64,000 nucleotides of DNA from the NCBI GenBank assembly GCA_019748055.1, contig JAIEQC010000005.1, positions 1 to 64,000 on the forward strand. Reading direction: 5' to 3'. Shown here piece by piece: positions 22,246-35,617 of this stretch (its first letter is position 1; the number at the start of each line of letters is the position of its first letter). The notes beneath the pieces are model-generated. The model made no database searches, was not told the DNA's origin, and saw nothing but the letters and a program-made list of their open reading frames with translations. The stretch comes from Caulobacteraceae bacterium (GTDB lineage: Bacteria > Pseudomonadota > Alphaproteobacteria > Caulobacterales > Caulobacteraceae). The translations under genes were made by a program, and so were the position numbers.

Positions 22246-23262
22246 TCAGCCCAGCTTCGTCAGGGCGTCGATCAGTTCGTCCACGACTTCGGCCGTCGTC
22301 GCCCAGGAACAGACGAACCGCACCGAGCCGTCGTCGAACCTGTGACAGGCCCAGCCGGCGGCGTTCAGCCGCCGATGCGCCGCCTCGGACATGCGCACGA
22401 AGACGGCGTTGGCCTCGACCGGATGGCCCAAGGCATAGGGCGTGCGGTCCGCCACGCCGTCGGCCAGACGCCGCGCCATGGCGTTGGCATGCGCCGCATG
22501 GCGTTCCCAGGCCCCGTCTTCCAGCAGGCCGAGGAACGGCGCACTGAGGAAACGGCCCTTGGACGCCATCTGCCCGGCCTGTTTCAGCCGATTGTCGATC
22601 CGCCGCGCCAGCGACCGGTCGAACAGCACCAGCGCCTCCGTGCACAGACCGCCGGCCTTGGCCCCGCCCATCACCAGCACGTCCACGCCCAGCCCGGCGA
22701 TCGCCTTCAGGTCGAAGCCCGCAGCCGCGGCATTGGCCAGCCGCGCCCCGTCCAGATGCACCCCCATGCCGCGCGCCTTCGCCGGACCGGTCAGGGCCGC
22801 CAGCTCCGTCTCGTCATAGACCGCGCCGTATTCCGTGGCCTGCGTCAGCGACAGGGCGGCCGCCGGCTGACGGTGCCCCATGTCCGGCTCGCCCAGCGCC
22901 GCCTCCAGCGCGCGCGGGTCGATCTTGCCCGACGGCCCCGGCAGGCCGATCAGGCCGACGCCCTGGCCGAAGAACCCCGGCGCCCCCGTCTCGTCGGTGC
23001 AGACGTGCGCGGCGTGGTGCGCCACCACCGCCTCGAACGGAAAGGCCAGCATGGACAGGGCGATCGCATTGGCCGCGGTGCCGCTGAACACGAAGCGGAC
23101 CTCCACGTCGGCGTCCAGGCGTGCGCGGATCAGCTCCGTCGCCCGCGCAGCAGGGTCGTCGCCGCCATAGGCGCGCGCGAAGCCGTCGTTGTGCCGGACC
23201 AGGGCGGCCAGGGCTTCCGGCGCCATTCCGGCCACGTTGTCCGAGGCGAAGTCGAACCTCAT
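22246..23262 (-). CDS. Low-specificity L-threonine aldolase-like protein
   Basis: MRFDFASDNVAGMAPEALAAL...YGGDDPAARATELIRARLDADVEVRFVFSGTAANAIAL; HLDGARLANAAAA; VMGGAKAGGL. Confidence 0.9.
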   Translation of the reverse strand: MRFDFASDNVAGMAPEALAALVRHNDGFARAYGGDDPAARATELIRARLDADVEVRFVFSGTAANAIALSMLAFPFEAVVAHHAAHVCTDETGAPGFFGQGVGLIGLPGPSGKIDPRALEAALGEPDMGHRQPAAALSLTQATEYGAVYDETELAALTGPAKARGMGVHLDGARLANAAAAGFDLKAIAGLGVDVLVMGGAKAGGLCTEALVLFDRSLARRIDNRLKQAGQMASKGRFLSAPFLGLLEDGAWERHAAHANAMARRLADGVADRTPYALGHPVEANAVFVRMSEAAHRRLNAAGWACHRFDDGSVRFVCSWATTAEVVDELIDALTKLG

Positions 23263-24257
23263 TTGGCGGCCTTTCTGCGCGGCAGGGACAGCTTGGGCTT
23301 GGGCGCCGCCTTGCGCTTGGGCGGCACGATCGGCTCGGGCGGCTGGGGAAAGGGTTCGGTCGGGTCCGGCCCGGCCGACGGCGGGGCGTAATCCATCTGC
23401 ACCTGGTGCGGGAAGGGAATCTCCACGCCCGCCTCGTCCAGCGCCACCTTCACCTGCTCGTACAGGTCCGCCTGGGTCTGCCACCAGTCGTCCGACTTGA
23501 CCCAGGCGTGCAGCGACACCTGCACCGCGCTGTCCAGCAGCCCGGTCACCCCGGCCCAGGGCACGGGGTCGCCCAGCACCTTGTCGTGCTTCGCCGCCGT
23601 CGTGGCGATCACGTGCCGCGCCTGCTTCAGGTTGGAGCCGTAGCCGACGGTGAAGTGGATCTCGACCCGACGCGTCCCCTGCCCCGACAGGTTGATGATC
23701 ACGTCGCCCAGCACCTTGCCGTTGGGCACGACGATCTTGTGATTGTTGGCGTTGGAGATCTGCGTCACGAACAGGTCCAGCCGCTGAACCGACCCGGACA
23801 CGCCGCCCACCTCGATGACGTCTCCCACACGATAGGGGCGCAGGATCAGCAGCACGACCCCCGCCGCCACGTTCGACAGCGTCCCCTGCAGCGCCAGACC
23901 AACCGCCAGCGAGGCGGCGCCCAGCACGGCGATGATCGAGGTGGTCTGGACGCCCAGCCGCTGGAGCACGGCGATGAAGCCGATCACATAGACGCCGACC
24001 CGCACCACCTGGGCGATGAAGCTGACCACCGTGGGATCCTGCCGGACGCCACGGACGCGTCCGACCACCCGCCGCACGACCCGCGACGCCCATTTGGCGG
24101 CGACGACCGTCAGGGCCAGGATGAGGACAGCGATCAGCAGGTTGACCGCCAAGTCGCCCGCCATCTGGGTCAGCTTGGTGATGACCGCGGCATCCACGGC
24201 CGCCACGCGTTGGCCGGCGGCCACGGCGCCGGTCACCATCTCGGAAAGGTTCGCCAT
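23259..24257 (-). CDS. MscS family mechanosensitive ion channel
   Basis: VLGAASLAVGLALQGTLSNVAAGVVLLILRPYRVGDVIEVGG...KIVVPNGKVLGDVIINLS. Confidence 0.92.
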   Translation of the reverse strand: MANLSEMVTGAVAAGQRVAAVDAAVITKLTQMAGDLAVNLLIAVLILALTVVAAKWASRVVRRVVGRVRGVRQDPTVVSFIAQVVRVGVYVIGFIAVLQRLGVQTTSIIAVLGAASLAVGLALQGTLSNVAAGVVLLILRPYRVGDVIEVGGVSGSVQRLDLFVTQISNANNHKIVVPNGKVLGDVIINLSGQGTRRVEIHFTVGYGSNLKQARHVIATTAAKHDKVLGDPVPWAGVTGLLDSAVQVSLHAWVKSDDWWQTQADLYEQVKVALDEAGVEIPFPHQVQMDYAPPSAGPDPTEPFPQPPEPIVPPKRKAAPKPKLSLPRRKAAK

Positions 24258-24300
24258 GTCGGGGGTCTAGCCTCTGCGCCGCGACGGGGCAAAGGCCGGG

Positions 24301-24819
24301 TCAGTAGAATACGGCTCCCCGCTCGCCCGACACGGGCACGATTTCGGGCCGACGTCCCTCACCTTCGTCCGGGCGTCGCTCGGGCGGCGCCGAGCGCATC
24401 ACGCGACGGTCAGATGCCGCCACCGGCTCGAAACCGAAGCCCATGGAGTCGCGGCGGTGGGGGGCGGCTTCGACCGGCGTGACCACGATCTCCGGTTCCG
24501 GCCGCCGATCTTCAATCCACAGGTCGTCGGGATCGGCGGACGCGTCCCACCAGCCGCTTTCCATCTCCACCCATTCGATTGGTTGCGGCGCGGGCGGCGG
24601 CACGTGACGATAGCCGTCGGTCAGCTGACCGACCTCCATCACCGCGCCGGGTTCGATGGCGGGTGCGGGCGGCGTGACCACCGCGATCTTCAGCCCCGGC
24701 CCGCGCGCTTCGGTGTCCGTCGGCGCCGCGATCAGCGTCGCCCCCGCCGCCAGACCCAAGGCGACAACCGCTGCGCCGGCGGCGATCAGAAGGCGGCGAT
24801 GTCTCACGGCGGCGTCCAT
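24301..24819 (-). CDS. Hypothetical protein with N-terminal TM segment
   Basis: 172-aa ORF, RRLLIAAGAAVVALGLAAGATLIAAP, then Pro/Arg-rich. Confidence 0.6.
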   Translation of the reverse strand: MDAAVRHRRLLIAAGAAVVALGLAAGATLIAAPTDTEARGPGLKIAVVTPPAPAIEPGAVMEVGQLTDGYRHVPPPAPQPIEWVEMESGWWDASADPDDLWIEDRRPEPEIVVTPVEAAPHRRDSMGFGFEPVAASDRRVMRSAPPERRPDEGEGRRPEIVPVSGERGAVFY

Positions 24820-24850
24820 GATTCCGGAATGCGGAACGGCCCGATTCGGT

Positions 24851-26488
24851 TCACTGCCCCGCCGACAGCCGCCCGCCCTCGCGCTCCAGCGCCTCCAGCA
24901 GATCCATCACTCCGGACAGGGTGTCGGCCTCGTGGGGCGGCTTGTCCCAGCGGATGCGGCTGATGCGGGGAAACCGCATGGCCACGCCGGACTTGTGCCG
25001 CGGCGACCTCTGCAACCCCTCGAACGCGATCTCCAGCACCAGGCCATGGTCGCGCTCGGCCCTGACCGCCCGCACGGGACCGAAGCGGTCGGTCGTGTTG
25101 TCGCGCACGAATTTGTCCAGCTGGCGCAGCTCCTCGTCGGTGAAGCCGAAGTACGCCTTCCCGACCGGCGTCAGCACCCCCTCCTCCGTCCAGACGCCGA
25201 AGGTGAAGTCGGAGTGGAAGCTGGAGCGCTTGCCGTGCCCCCGCTGGGCGTACATCAGGACCGCGTCGATGACGTGCGGATCGCGCTTCCACTTGAACCA
25301 CGGCCCCTTGGGCCGCCCGGAGACATAGGCGCTGTCGCGCCGCTTCAGCATCAAACCCTCGGCCGCCGCCCCCACCGGCGGATCTCGCCGCAGGGCCGTC
25401 AGTTCGGCCACGTCGGCGAAGGGCACGTCGGGAGAGAGCCTAAACCGCTCCGGATCGTGGCCCTCGATCAGCCCAAGCAGGCGCCGGCGGCGCTCGACCA
25501 GCGGCAACGCCCGTACGTCCTCGTCGCCGTCGGACAGCACGTCGTAGGCGATCAGCGCCGCCGGGTGCGACGCGACCAGTTTGGGATCCACCGTCTTGCG
25601 GTTCAGCCGCCGCTGCAGTTCCGCGAACGGGGCCACCACGCCGTCGCGCAGGACCACCAACTCGCCGTCGATCGCGCCTTCGAAGGTCAGGGCCGACATC
25701 AGGTCCGGAAAGGCGCGCGAGATCTCGTCGCCGGTCCGCGACCACAGCCGCGTCGCGCCGCGCTCCCGCACCGCCTGCACCCGGATGCCGTCCCACTTCC
25801 ATTCGGCGATGAAGGCGTCGGGCGTGACGCGCGGCAGGTCCTTGTCCTCGTCAAGCGGGGTCGACAGCATCACCGGGCGGAACCGGCCCGGAGCGTCGGC
25901 CGCCGGCCGCTCGGCGCGGCCCTCCAGCCAGGCGAACAGGTCGGCATAGGGAGGCTCCAGCCCCTGCCACAGCTCCTCGACCTCGGCCACGTCGACCGGA
26001 TTCTCGCCGACGCGGGCCGCCGCCGTCTTGGCCAGACGGGCCGACACGCCGACGCGCAAGGCCCCGGTCATCAGCTTCAGCAAGGCCCACCGCGCCTTGG
26101 GCTGCAGATCGTCCAGCCATCGTTCGATCAGGGCCGGGACCTCGCTGCGTCCCGCCCCCTTCAGCGCCTCCACCACCTCGCCCAGCGTCGGCTCGCGGTT
26201 GGCCCGGCGGTTCGGATCGGCCGGCCAGATCAGGGCCGCCGTCTCGGCCAGATCGCCGACGTAGTCGTAGGACCAGCGGAAGAGCAGCGGATCGACCCGC
26301 CGCTCCACGGCCGCGCGGATCATGGCCGGCTTGGCCGCGTCGAAACTCAGGTCGCCCGTCAGAGCGGCCAGGGCCCAGCCCCTGTCCGGATCCGGCACGG
26401 CGCGCAGGTGGTCATGGATCAGCATCAGCTTGGCGTTGCGGGACGCCGTCAGCGACAGTCGGTCAAGCAGCTCGGCGAAGGCGCGCAT
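24851..26488 (-). CDS. ATP-dependent DNA ligase (cisplatin damage response type)
   Basis: EWKWDGIRVQAVRERGATRLWSRTGDEISRAFPDL nucleotidyltransferase motif; SAYVSGRPKGPWFKWKRDP. Confidence 0.92.
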   Translation of the reverse strand: MRAFAELLDRLSLTASRNAKLMLIHDHLRAVPDPDRGWALAALTGDLSFDAAKPAMIRAAVERRVDPLLFRWSYDYVGDLAETAALIWPADPNRRANREPTLGEVVEALKGAGRSEVPALIERWLDDLQPKARWALLKLMTGALRVGVSARLAKTAAARVGENPVDVAEVEELWQGLEPPYADLFAWLEGRAERPAADAPGRFRPVMLSTPLDEDKDLPRVTPDAFIAEWKWDGIRVQAVRERGATRLWSRTGDEISRAFPDLMSALTFEGAIDGELVVLRDGVVAPFAELQRRLNRKTVDPKLVASHPAALIAYDVLSDGDEDVRALPLVERRRRLLGLIEGHDPERFRLSPDVPFADVAELTALRRDPPVGAAAEGLMLKRRDSAYVSGRPKGPWFKWKRDPHVIDAVLMYAQRGHGKRSSFHSDFTFGVWTEEGVLTPVGKAYFGFTDEELRQLDKFVRDNTTDRFGPVRAVRAERDHGLVLEIAFEGLQRSPRHKSGVAMRFPRISRIRWDKPPHEADTLSGVMDLLEALEREGGRLSAGQ

Positions 26489-26527
26489 CGACGCTCAAAT
26501 AGGCGCGACGCCGTTCGGTTGCGACCG

Positions 26528-28333
26528 TCAGGCCGCTGCGCGGTCCGGCGAAGCCTCGAACACCGCCTGCACCGCCGCGCGGCCCTGCCCCACCGCCGAC
26601 ATCACCCGCGCCAGGGCGGCGAAATCGATCGGCTTGTTCAGATAGGCGTCGGCGCCGGCGTCCAGCCCGGCCTGATGATCCTCGGCCCGCGCGGAGGCGG
26701 ATAGGACGACGATCGGCGTCTGGGCGTTGGCGCCGCCGCCGGCGCGGATCGCGCGCGTCGCGCTGAGACCGTCCATGACCGGCATGTTCACGTCCATGAC
26801 GATCAGGTCGAACGTCTGACCCGCCGCCACGTCCACGGCGATCTGGCCGTTCTCCGCGCTCGTCGAGGCGTGGCCGGCGGAACTCATCCAGGCTTCCAGG
26901 ATCATGCGGTTCACGGGATGGTCCTCGACCACCAGGACGGAGAGGTTTCTTGCTTCCAGAATCTCTTCGTCCGCGACCTCTTCGGCCACGACCCTCCGCC
27001 ACTCGACCACCTCGGCTTCCACCGTGAAGGTGAAGGTCGATCCTCGGCCCAACTCCGACGTGACCTCGATGTCGCCGCCCATGATGTTGGCGAGACGGCG
27101 CGAAATCGTAAGCCCGAGGCCCGTACCGCCAAACCGACGCGTCGATGAGGCGTCGACCTGCGTGAAGGGCTGGAAAAGCCGCTGAACGTCGTCAGGCGCG
27201 ATCCCCGCTCCGCTGTCGGTGACCGAGAACTCGATGCGGACGCGATGATCGGAAACCCGTTCGCCACGGACCCGATAGACCACCGCGCCGGCGTCCGTGA
27301 ACTTGACCGCATTCGACAGCAGATTGTGAATGACCTGGCAGACGCGCAGGGGATCCCCGCGCACCACGCTCGGGATTTCCCCTTCCAGATGGGTCTCGAA
27401 GTCCAGTCCCTTGGCTTCCGCCTGAGCCTGGAAAGGCCCGACCACGCGGCGGTGCAGGTCTTCGACCGAAATGTCGACGACGTCGAACGTCATCTTTCCA
27501 GCCTCGATCTTCGTCATGTCGAGGATGTCGTTGAGCAGACTCAGCAGATTGTCGCCGGAATTCCGGATGATGGTCAGATATTCGCGCTGGGTGTCTTCGA
27601 GCCGCGTGGCGCCGAGCAGCTGGGCCGCGCCGAGCACGCCGTTCATCGGGGTCCGCAGTTCGTGCGAGATGACGCCCAGGAAGTTGGACTTGGCGTCGTT
27701 GGCGGCGTTGGCCTTGTCCCGAGCCTGCTCCAGTTCCTCGATCAGGTGCGCCTGATGGCCCTGGAAGTCGCGTATCCGCTCTTCGCGCAGCATGGTCATC
27801 ATGACCAGGACGAACAGGCCCGCGGCCGCGAACGGTATGGAAGCCAGGAACGGCAGGAACCCCTCGGTGCCGAACAGGCTGGCGGCCATGATCAGGGCGA
27901 CGGCGCCATAGGGCGACGAGATCACCATGGCCTGCCGTGGTGACGACCTCAGCTGCGAGAAAACCAGCACATAGCCCGACACGACGTACATCATCGCCAT
28001 GGGCTGCCCGAAAGCGGCGCCTGAAAACCAGGCGAGCAAAGGCGCAATCGCCCAGACGGCGGTCGTCGCGGTGGCCACAGCAGGGAACACCATGCCCCAA
28101 CCTGCGCCCACGCGATTGCTGATGCGGCGCTCGAACTCGCCGCGCACCGCGCCGGCTCCGACCGTCCCGATGAACCAGGCGCCGGCCAGGAGAGGATCCA
28201 GAATCGCGAAAAGGCCCAGCGCCCAAGCGCCGATGATCAGGTAGCGGAGGTATTGGGTCTGCAGGATGGCCCGCAGCGCCGCGGCGGCGTCGCCGGCGGC
28301 CTGATCGACGCCATGTCCATCGGAATCAACCAA
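26528..28333 (-). CDS. Hybrid sensor histidine kinase / response regulator
   Basis: N-terminal TM segments; FLGVISHELRTPMNGVLGAAQLL; RRFGGTGLGLTISRRL; receiver VLVVEDHPVNRMILEAW...DLIVMDVNMPVMDGL. Confidence 0.95.
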   Translation of the reverse strand: MVDSDGHGVDQAAGDAAAALRAILQTQYLRYLIIGAWALGLFAILDPLLAGAWFIGTVGAGAVRGEFERRISNRVGAGWGMVFPAVATATTAVWAIAPLLAWFSGAAFGQPMAMMYVVSGYVLVFSQLRSSPRQAMVISSPYGAVALIMAASLFGTEGFLPFLASIPFAAAGLFVLVMMTMLREERIRDFQGHQAHLIEELEQARDKANAANDAKSNFLGVISHELRTPMNGVLGAAQLLGATRLEDTQREYLTIIRNSGDNLLSLLNDILDMTKIEAGKMTFDVVDISVEDLHRRVVGPFQAQAEAKGLDFETHLEGEIPSVVRGDPLRVCQVIHNLLSNAVKFTDAGAVVYRVRGERVSDHRVRIEFSVTDSGAGIAPDDVQRLFQPFTQVDASSTRRFGGTGLGLTISRRLANIMGGDIEVTSELGRGSTFTFTVEAEVVEWRRVVAEEVADEEILEARNLSVLVVEDHPVNRMILEAWMSSAGHASTSAENGQIAVDVAAGQTFDLIVMDVNMPVMDGLSATRAIRAGGGANAQTPIVVLSASARAEDHQAGLDAGADAYLNKPIDFAALARVMSAVGQGRAAVQAVFEASPDRAAA

Positions 28334-28404
28334 GTCCGAAGCCCCCTGCCTGTCCCATCCAGCCGAGACACTGGGGCGAAGATTCTAAGACGAGGTGAAC
28401 GGCG

Positions 28405-28704
28405 CTATTCCGCCGCCTCCGCGGGCGTAAGGGCACGGATGGAAAGCGCATGCACCGGACCTGACAATTCTTCGGCCAGCAAGGCGTTCACCGCCCTCTG
28501 TCGCGCCAGACGACCCTGCCCCTCGAAGGCCGAAGCGACGATCAGAAGATTGAAGTGACTTTCCCCGCCGGGGCGGGCGTCCATGCCCCCCTCATGGTGG
28601 TGCCCCGCGTGACGCCAGCTGTCGTCGTCCAGTTCCAGGCGCGCGGGGTGCAGCGCTTCGGTCAACTTGGCGCGAATTCGTGCGGCTATCGGTCCTTCGG
28701 TCAT
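28405..28704 (-). CDS. BolA family protein
   Basis: IRAKLTEALHPARLELDDDSWRHAGHHH...GESHFNLLIVASAFEGQGRLARQRAVNALLAEEL. Confidence 0.93.
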   Translation of the reverse strand: MTEGPIAARIRAKLTEALHPARLELDDDSWRHAGHHHEGGMDARPGGESHFNLLIVASAFEGQGRLARQRAVNALLAEELSGPVHALSIRALTPAEAAE

Positions 28705-28748
28705 CCAGCTTCCTTGATACGGGCCAATTCGACCCTACACTTCGGCCC

Positions 28749-30688
<1,940 letters not shown>

Positions 30689-30763
30689 TCGTCATCCAGC
30701 CGCGGCCGTCCCTTCCGGGCGGCCGTTTCCTTTCCTCCCTCCCCAGAAACGGAACTCGAGAGA

Positions 30764-32170
30764 ATGAGCGCGAAGAAGATCCTCGCGGAGATCAAGGAGA
30801 AGGACGTCCAGTACGTCGACCTCCGCTTCACCGACACCAAGGGCCGGATGCAGCACGTCACCTTCGACGTCGATCTGGTCGATGAGGAGTTCCTGGAAGA
30901 GGGGACCATGTTCGACGGCTCCTCCATCGCCGGCTGGAAGGCGATCAACGAGTCCGACATGCTGCTGAAGCCGGACCTGAGCGGCTTCTGGATCGACCCC
31001 TTCTATCAGCAGACGACGCTATTCCTGTTCTGCGACGTGCTTAACCCCGACACGGGCGAGCCCTACAATCGCGACAGCCGCTCGATGGCCAAGAAGGCGC
31101 TGGCCTACGTCCAGTCGTCGGGCGTGGGCGACACGGTCTTCTTCGGGCCGGAAGCCGAGTTCTTCATCTTCGACGACGTGCGCTGGTCCACCCAGCCGCA
31201 CGACACCGGCTACACCTACGACTCCATCGAACTGCCGGCGAACACGGGCGCGGAGTATTCCGAAGGCAACATGGGCCACCGCCCGGGGCCCAAGGGCGGC
31301 TACTTCCCCGTCAACCCGACCGACAGCGGCCAGGACCTGCGCGGCGAAATGCTGGGCGTCATGCGCGACCTGGGCATGCAGCCCGAGAAGCACCACCACG
31401 AGGTCGCCCCGGCCCAGCACGAACTGGGCCTGAAATTCAGCGACCTGCTGACGATGGCCGACCGGCTGCAGCTGTATAAGTACGTCATCCACAACGTGGC
31501 GGCGGCCTACGGCAAGTCGGCCACCTTCATGGCCAAGCCGACCTTCGGCGACAACGGCTCGGGCATGCACGTGCACCAGTCGATCTGGCGCGACGGCAAG
31601 CCGTTGTTCGCGGGCGACAAGTACGCTGGCCTGTCGGACCTGTGCCTGTGGTACATCGGCGGCATCATCAAGCACGCCAAGGCCATCAACGCCTTCGCCA
31701 ACTCGACCACCAACTCCTACAAGCGGCTGGTGCCGGGCTATGAGGCGCCGGTGAAGCTGGCCTATTCGTCGCGCAACCGCTCGGCGTCGATCCGGATCCC
31801 GTGGGTGAACTCGCCCAAGGCCAAGCGCATCGAGGCGCGCTTCCCCGACCCGATGGGCAACCCCTACCTGACCTTCGTCGCCCTGCTGATGGCGGGCCTC
31901 GACGGCATCGAGAACCGCATCGATCCAGGCACCGCCGCCGACAAGAACCTCTACGACCTGCCGCCCGAAGAGCGCGGCAACATCCCCGAGGTCTGCGGCA
32001 GCCTGCGCGAGGCGCTGGAGAACCTCGACAAGGACCGCGCCTTCCTGAAGAAGGGCGGCGTCATGGATGACGACTTCATCGACAGCTACATCGAGCTGAA
32101 GATGGAAGAGGTGATGCGCCTCCAGCTGCATCCCCACCCGGTCGAGTTCGACATGTACTACAGCTGCTGA
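30764..32170 (+). CDS. glnA: Type I glutamine synthetase
   Basis: [65 protein letters not shown] adenylylation-site motif. Confidence 0.98.
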   Translation: MSAKKILAEIKEKDVQYVDLRFTDTKGRMQHVTFDVDLVDEEFLEEGTMFDGSSIAGWKAINESDMLLKPDLSGFWIDPFYQQTTLFLFCDVLNPDTGEPYNRDSRSMAKKALAYVQSSGVGDTVFFGPEAEFFIFDDVRWSTQPHDTGYTYDSIELPANTGAEYSEGNMGHRPGPKGGYFPVNPTDSGQDLRGEMLGVMRDLGMQPEKHHHEVAPAQHELGLKFSDLLTMADRLQLYKYVIHNVAAAYGKSATFMAKPTFGDNGSGMHVHQSIWRDGKPLFAGDKYAGLSDLCLWYIGGIIKHAKAINAFANSTTNSYKRLVPGYEAPVKLAYSSRNRSASIRIPWVNSPKAKRIEARFPDPMGNPYLTFVALLMAGLDGIENRIDPGTAADKNLYDLPPEERGNIPEVCGSLREALENLDKDRAFLKKGGVMDDDFIDSYIELKMEEVMRLQLHPHPVEFDMYYSC

Positions 32171-32192
32171 TCATCGGCTGACGTCACGAAAA

Positions 32193-32224
32193 AAGGCCCC
32201 GGGCGAGCGATCGTCCGGGGCCTT
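32193..32224. terminator. Intrinsic terminator after glnA, probably bidirectional
   Basis: aaggccccgg...ccggggcctt, 10-bp perfect stem with A-run upstream and pyrimidine-rich 3' side. Confidence 0.88.
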
Positions 32225-32243
32225 CTTCATTGCGCGATCGAAA

Positions 32244-32507
32244 TCAGCGGTTGGTCGTCTCGACCTCGATGCCGTCGCGCCCGGCGCGGACCGTGGTGCT
32301 GTCGCCTTCCCGCTCCACGACGACGGGCGGCGGCGTGGCGGGCGTTTCCACGACCACCGGAGCCGGTTGTTCGACGACGACCGGCGCCGGCGTCGGAGCC
32401 TCGACCACGGTGGTGGTTTCGGTCGGTTCCTCGGCGGCGGGCTGGCAGGCCGCGGCCATCAGAGCGAAGCCGCCGACGGCGACTAGGGTCAGGATCGAAC
32501 GGGCCAT
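32244..32507 (-). CDS. Small Pro/Val/Thr-rich lipoprotein
   Basis: MARSILTLVAVGGFALMAAACQPAAEE lipobox followed by TPAPVVVEQPAPVVVETPATPPPVVVE. Confidence 0.75.
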   Translation of the reverse strand: MARSILTLVAVGGFALMAAACQPAAEEPTETTTVVEAPTPAPVVVEQPAPVVVETPATPPPVVVEREGDSTTVRAGRDGIEVETTNR

Positions 32508-32568
32508 GCGGGCCTCCATTGTGAATGGTGGAGCTGTAACGGCCCCGCCGTCCGACTGTTCCGCTTGC

Positions 32569-34308
<1,740 letters not shown>

Positions 34309-34746
34309 TCAGTTGGCCGGAGCCGGGGCCGGGTTGGCCGGGGTCGTCGCCGGGGCGGGGGCGGCCAGATCGGCCTCCAGATCGCCCAGAGACGGCGTGG
34401 CGGCCGGGGCCGTCGGCGCGGCGCCCGCCTCGGCCGGAGCGGCTTCGGCGCCGGCTTCCGGGCCCGTCGGCGCGGCCAGGGCGCCCACGGCGTCGGCGTC
34501 GATGATCGAGCCCGTGCCGCGCGCCATGTTGCCCGCGATCGACAGGCCGATGGCGCACAGCACGCCGAGCAGGGCCAGCACCCAGGTCGTCTTGGTCAGC
34601 AGATTGCCCGCGCCGCGCGCGGTCATGAAGCCAGACGGCCCCCCGCCCATGCCGAGCGCCCCGCCCTCGGACCGCTGCAGCAGCACCACCCCCGTCAGCG
34701 CGACGGAGATCAGGATCATGACGACGAGGAGGATGTTCTGGAGCAT
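34309..34746 (-). CDS. secG: Preprotein translocase subunit SecG
   Basis: MLQNILLVVMILISVALTGVVLLQRSEGGALGMGGG and NLLTKTTWVLALLGVLCAIGLSI; Ala/Pro-rich C-terminus. Confidence 0.95.
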   Translation of the reverse strand: MLQNILLVVMILISVALTGVVLLQRSEGGALGMGGGPSGFMTARGAGNLLTKTTWVLALLGVLCAIGLSIAGNMARGTGSIIDADAVGALAAPTGPEAGAEAAPAEAGAAPTAPAATPSLGDLEADLAAPAPATTPANPAPAPAN

Positions 34747-34825
34747 GGCCGCATTCAGATGTGGCGCGAGGGCGCGCCGATCAAGCGGCGGCTGTTAGCA
34801 CCCTTGCCGCCGACCGGCAAACGGA

Positions 34826-35575
34826 TCACGCCGCCCGCACGATTCCGAGGAAATCCGCGGCTTTCAGCGAGGCCCCGCCGACCAGGGCGCCGCCCACTTC
34901 CGGCACGGCCAGGATGTCTTTGGCATTGTCCGGCTTGACCGACCCGCCGTACAGGATCGGGGCCGTCCGACCCGCCTCGCCCAGCCGCTCGACCAAGGCC
35001 GCGCGCGCCGCGACGTGCACTTCCTCGATCTGCTCCAGCGTGGGCGTCAGGCCCGTCCCGATGGCCCAGACGGGCTCGTAGGCCACGGCGAACGGCGCCC
35101 CGGCAGCCGTGTCGGGGATAGAGCCCAGGATCTGCCCGCGCACGACCTCGACCGCCCTGCCTGCCTCGCGCTGCTCCAGGGTCTCGCCGACGCAGACGAT
35201 CGGCTCCAGCCCGGCCGTGATGGCGGCTCCGGCCTTGGCGGCGACGTCGGCGTCGGTTTCGCCGAAGCCCTGGCGGCGCTCGGAATGCCCCACGATCACC
35301 AGGGTCGCCCCGGCGTCCTTGAGCATCGGCGCCGACACCGAGCCGGTGAAGGCGCCCGACGCCTTGGCGTGGCAGTCCTGGCCGCCGATCTCGACCGCCC
35401 CGCCCTTCAGGGCCCAAGCCATCTGCGCGATCAGGGTGGCCGGCGGGCACAGCGCGACGCGATGCGCCGACGCCTCCGCGTCCAGCGCCTCGCGCAGAGC
35501 CTTTGCCTCACCCAGCGAGGCGGCCAGCCCGTTCATCTTCCAGTTTCCGGCGATCAGCTTCACGGCATGTTTCAT
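34826..35575 (-). CDS. tpiA: Triosephosphate isomerase
   Basis: LIAGNWKMNGL; VIVGHSERRQGFGETD; AYEPVWAIGTG; ILYGGSVKPDNA. Confidence 0.98.
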   Translation of the reverse strand: MKHAVKLIAGNWKMNGLAASLGEAKALREALDAEASAHRVALCPPATLIAQMAWALKGGAVEIGGQDCHAKASGAFTGSVSAPMLKDAGATLVIVGHSERRQGFGETDADVAAKAGAAITAGLEPIVCVGETLEQREAGRAVEVVRGQILGSIPDTAAGAPFAVAYEPVWAIGTGLTPTLEQIEEVHVAARAALVERLGEAGRTAPILYGGSVKPDNAKDILAVPEVGGALVGGASLKAADFLGIVRAA

Positions 35576-35617
35576 GATGCGCTTCTAGAAGCAGGCAGCG
35601 ATGGCGCCAACCCGACG

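Noticed and set aside
20149-23391. 1080-aa plus-strand ORF
   Set aside because: Antisense to the ABC exporter and aldolase genes; His/Arg/Gln-rich composition typical of a mirror frame in high-GC DNA.
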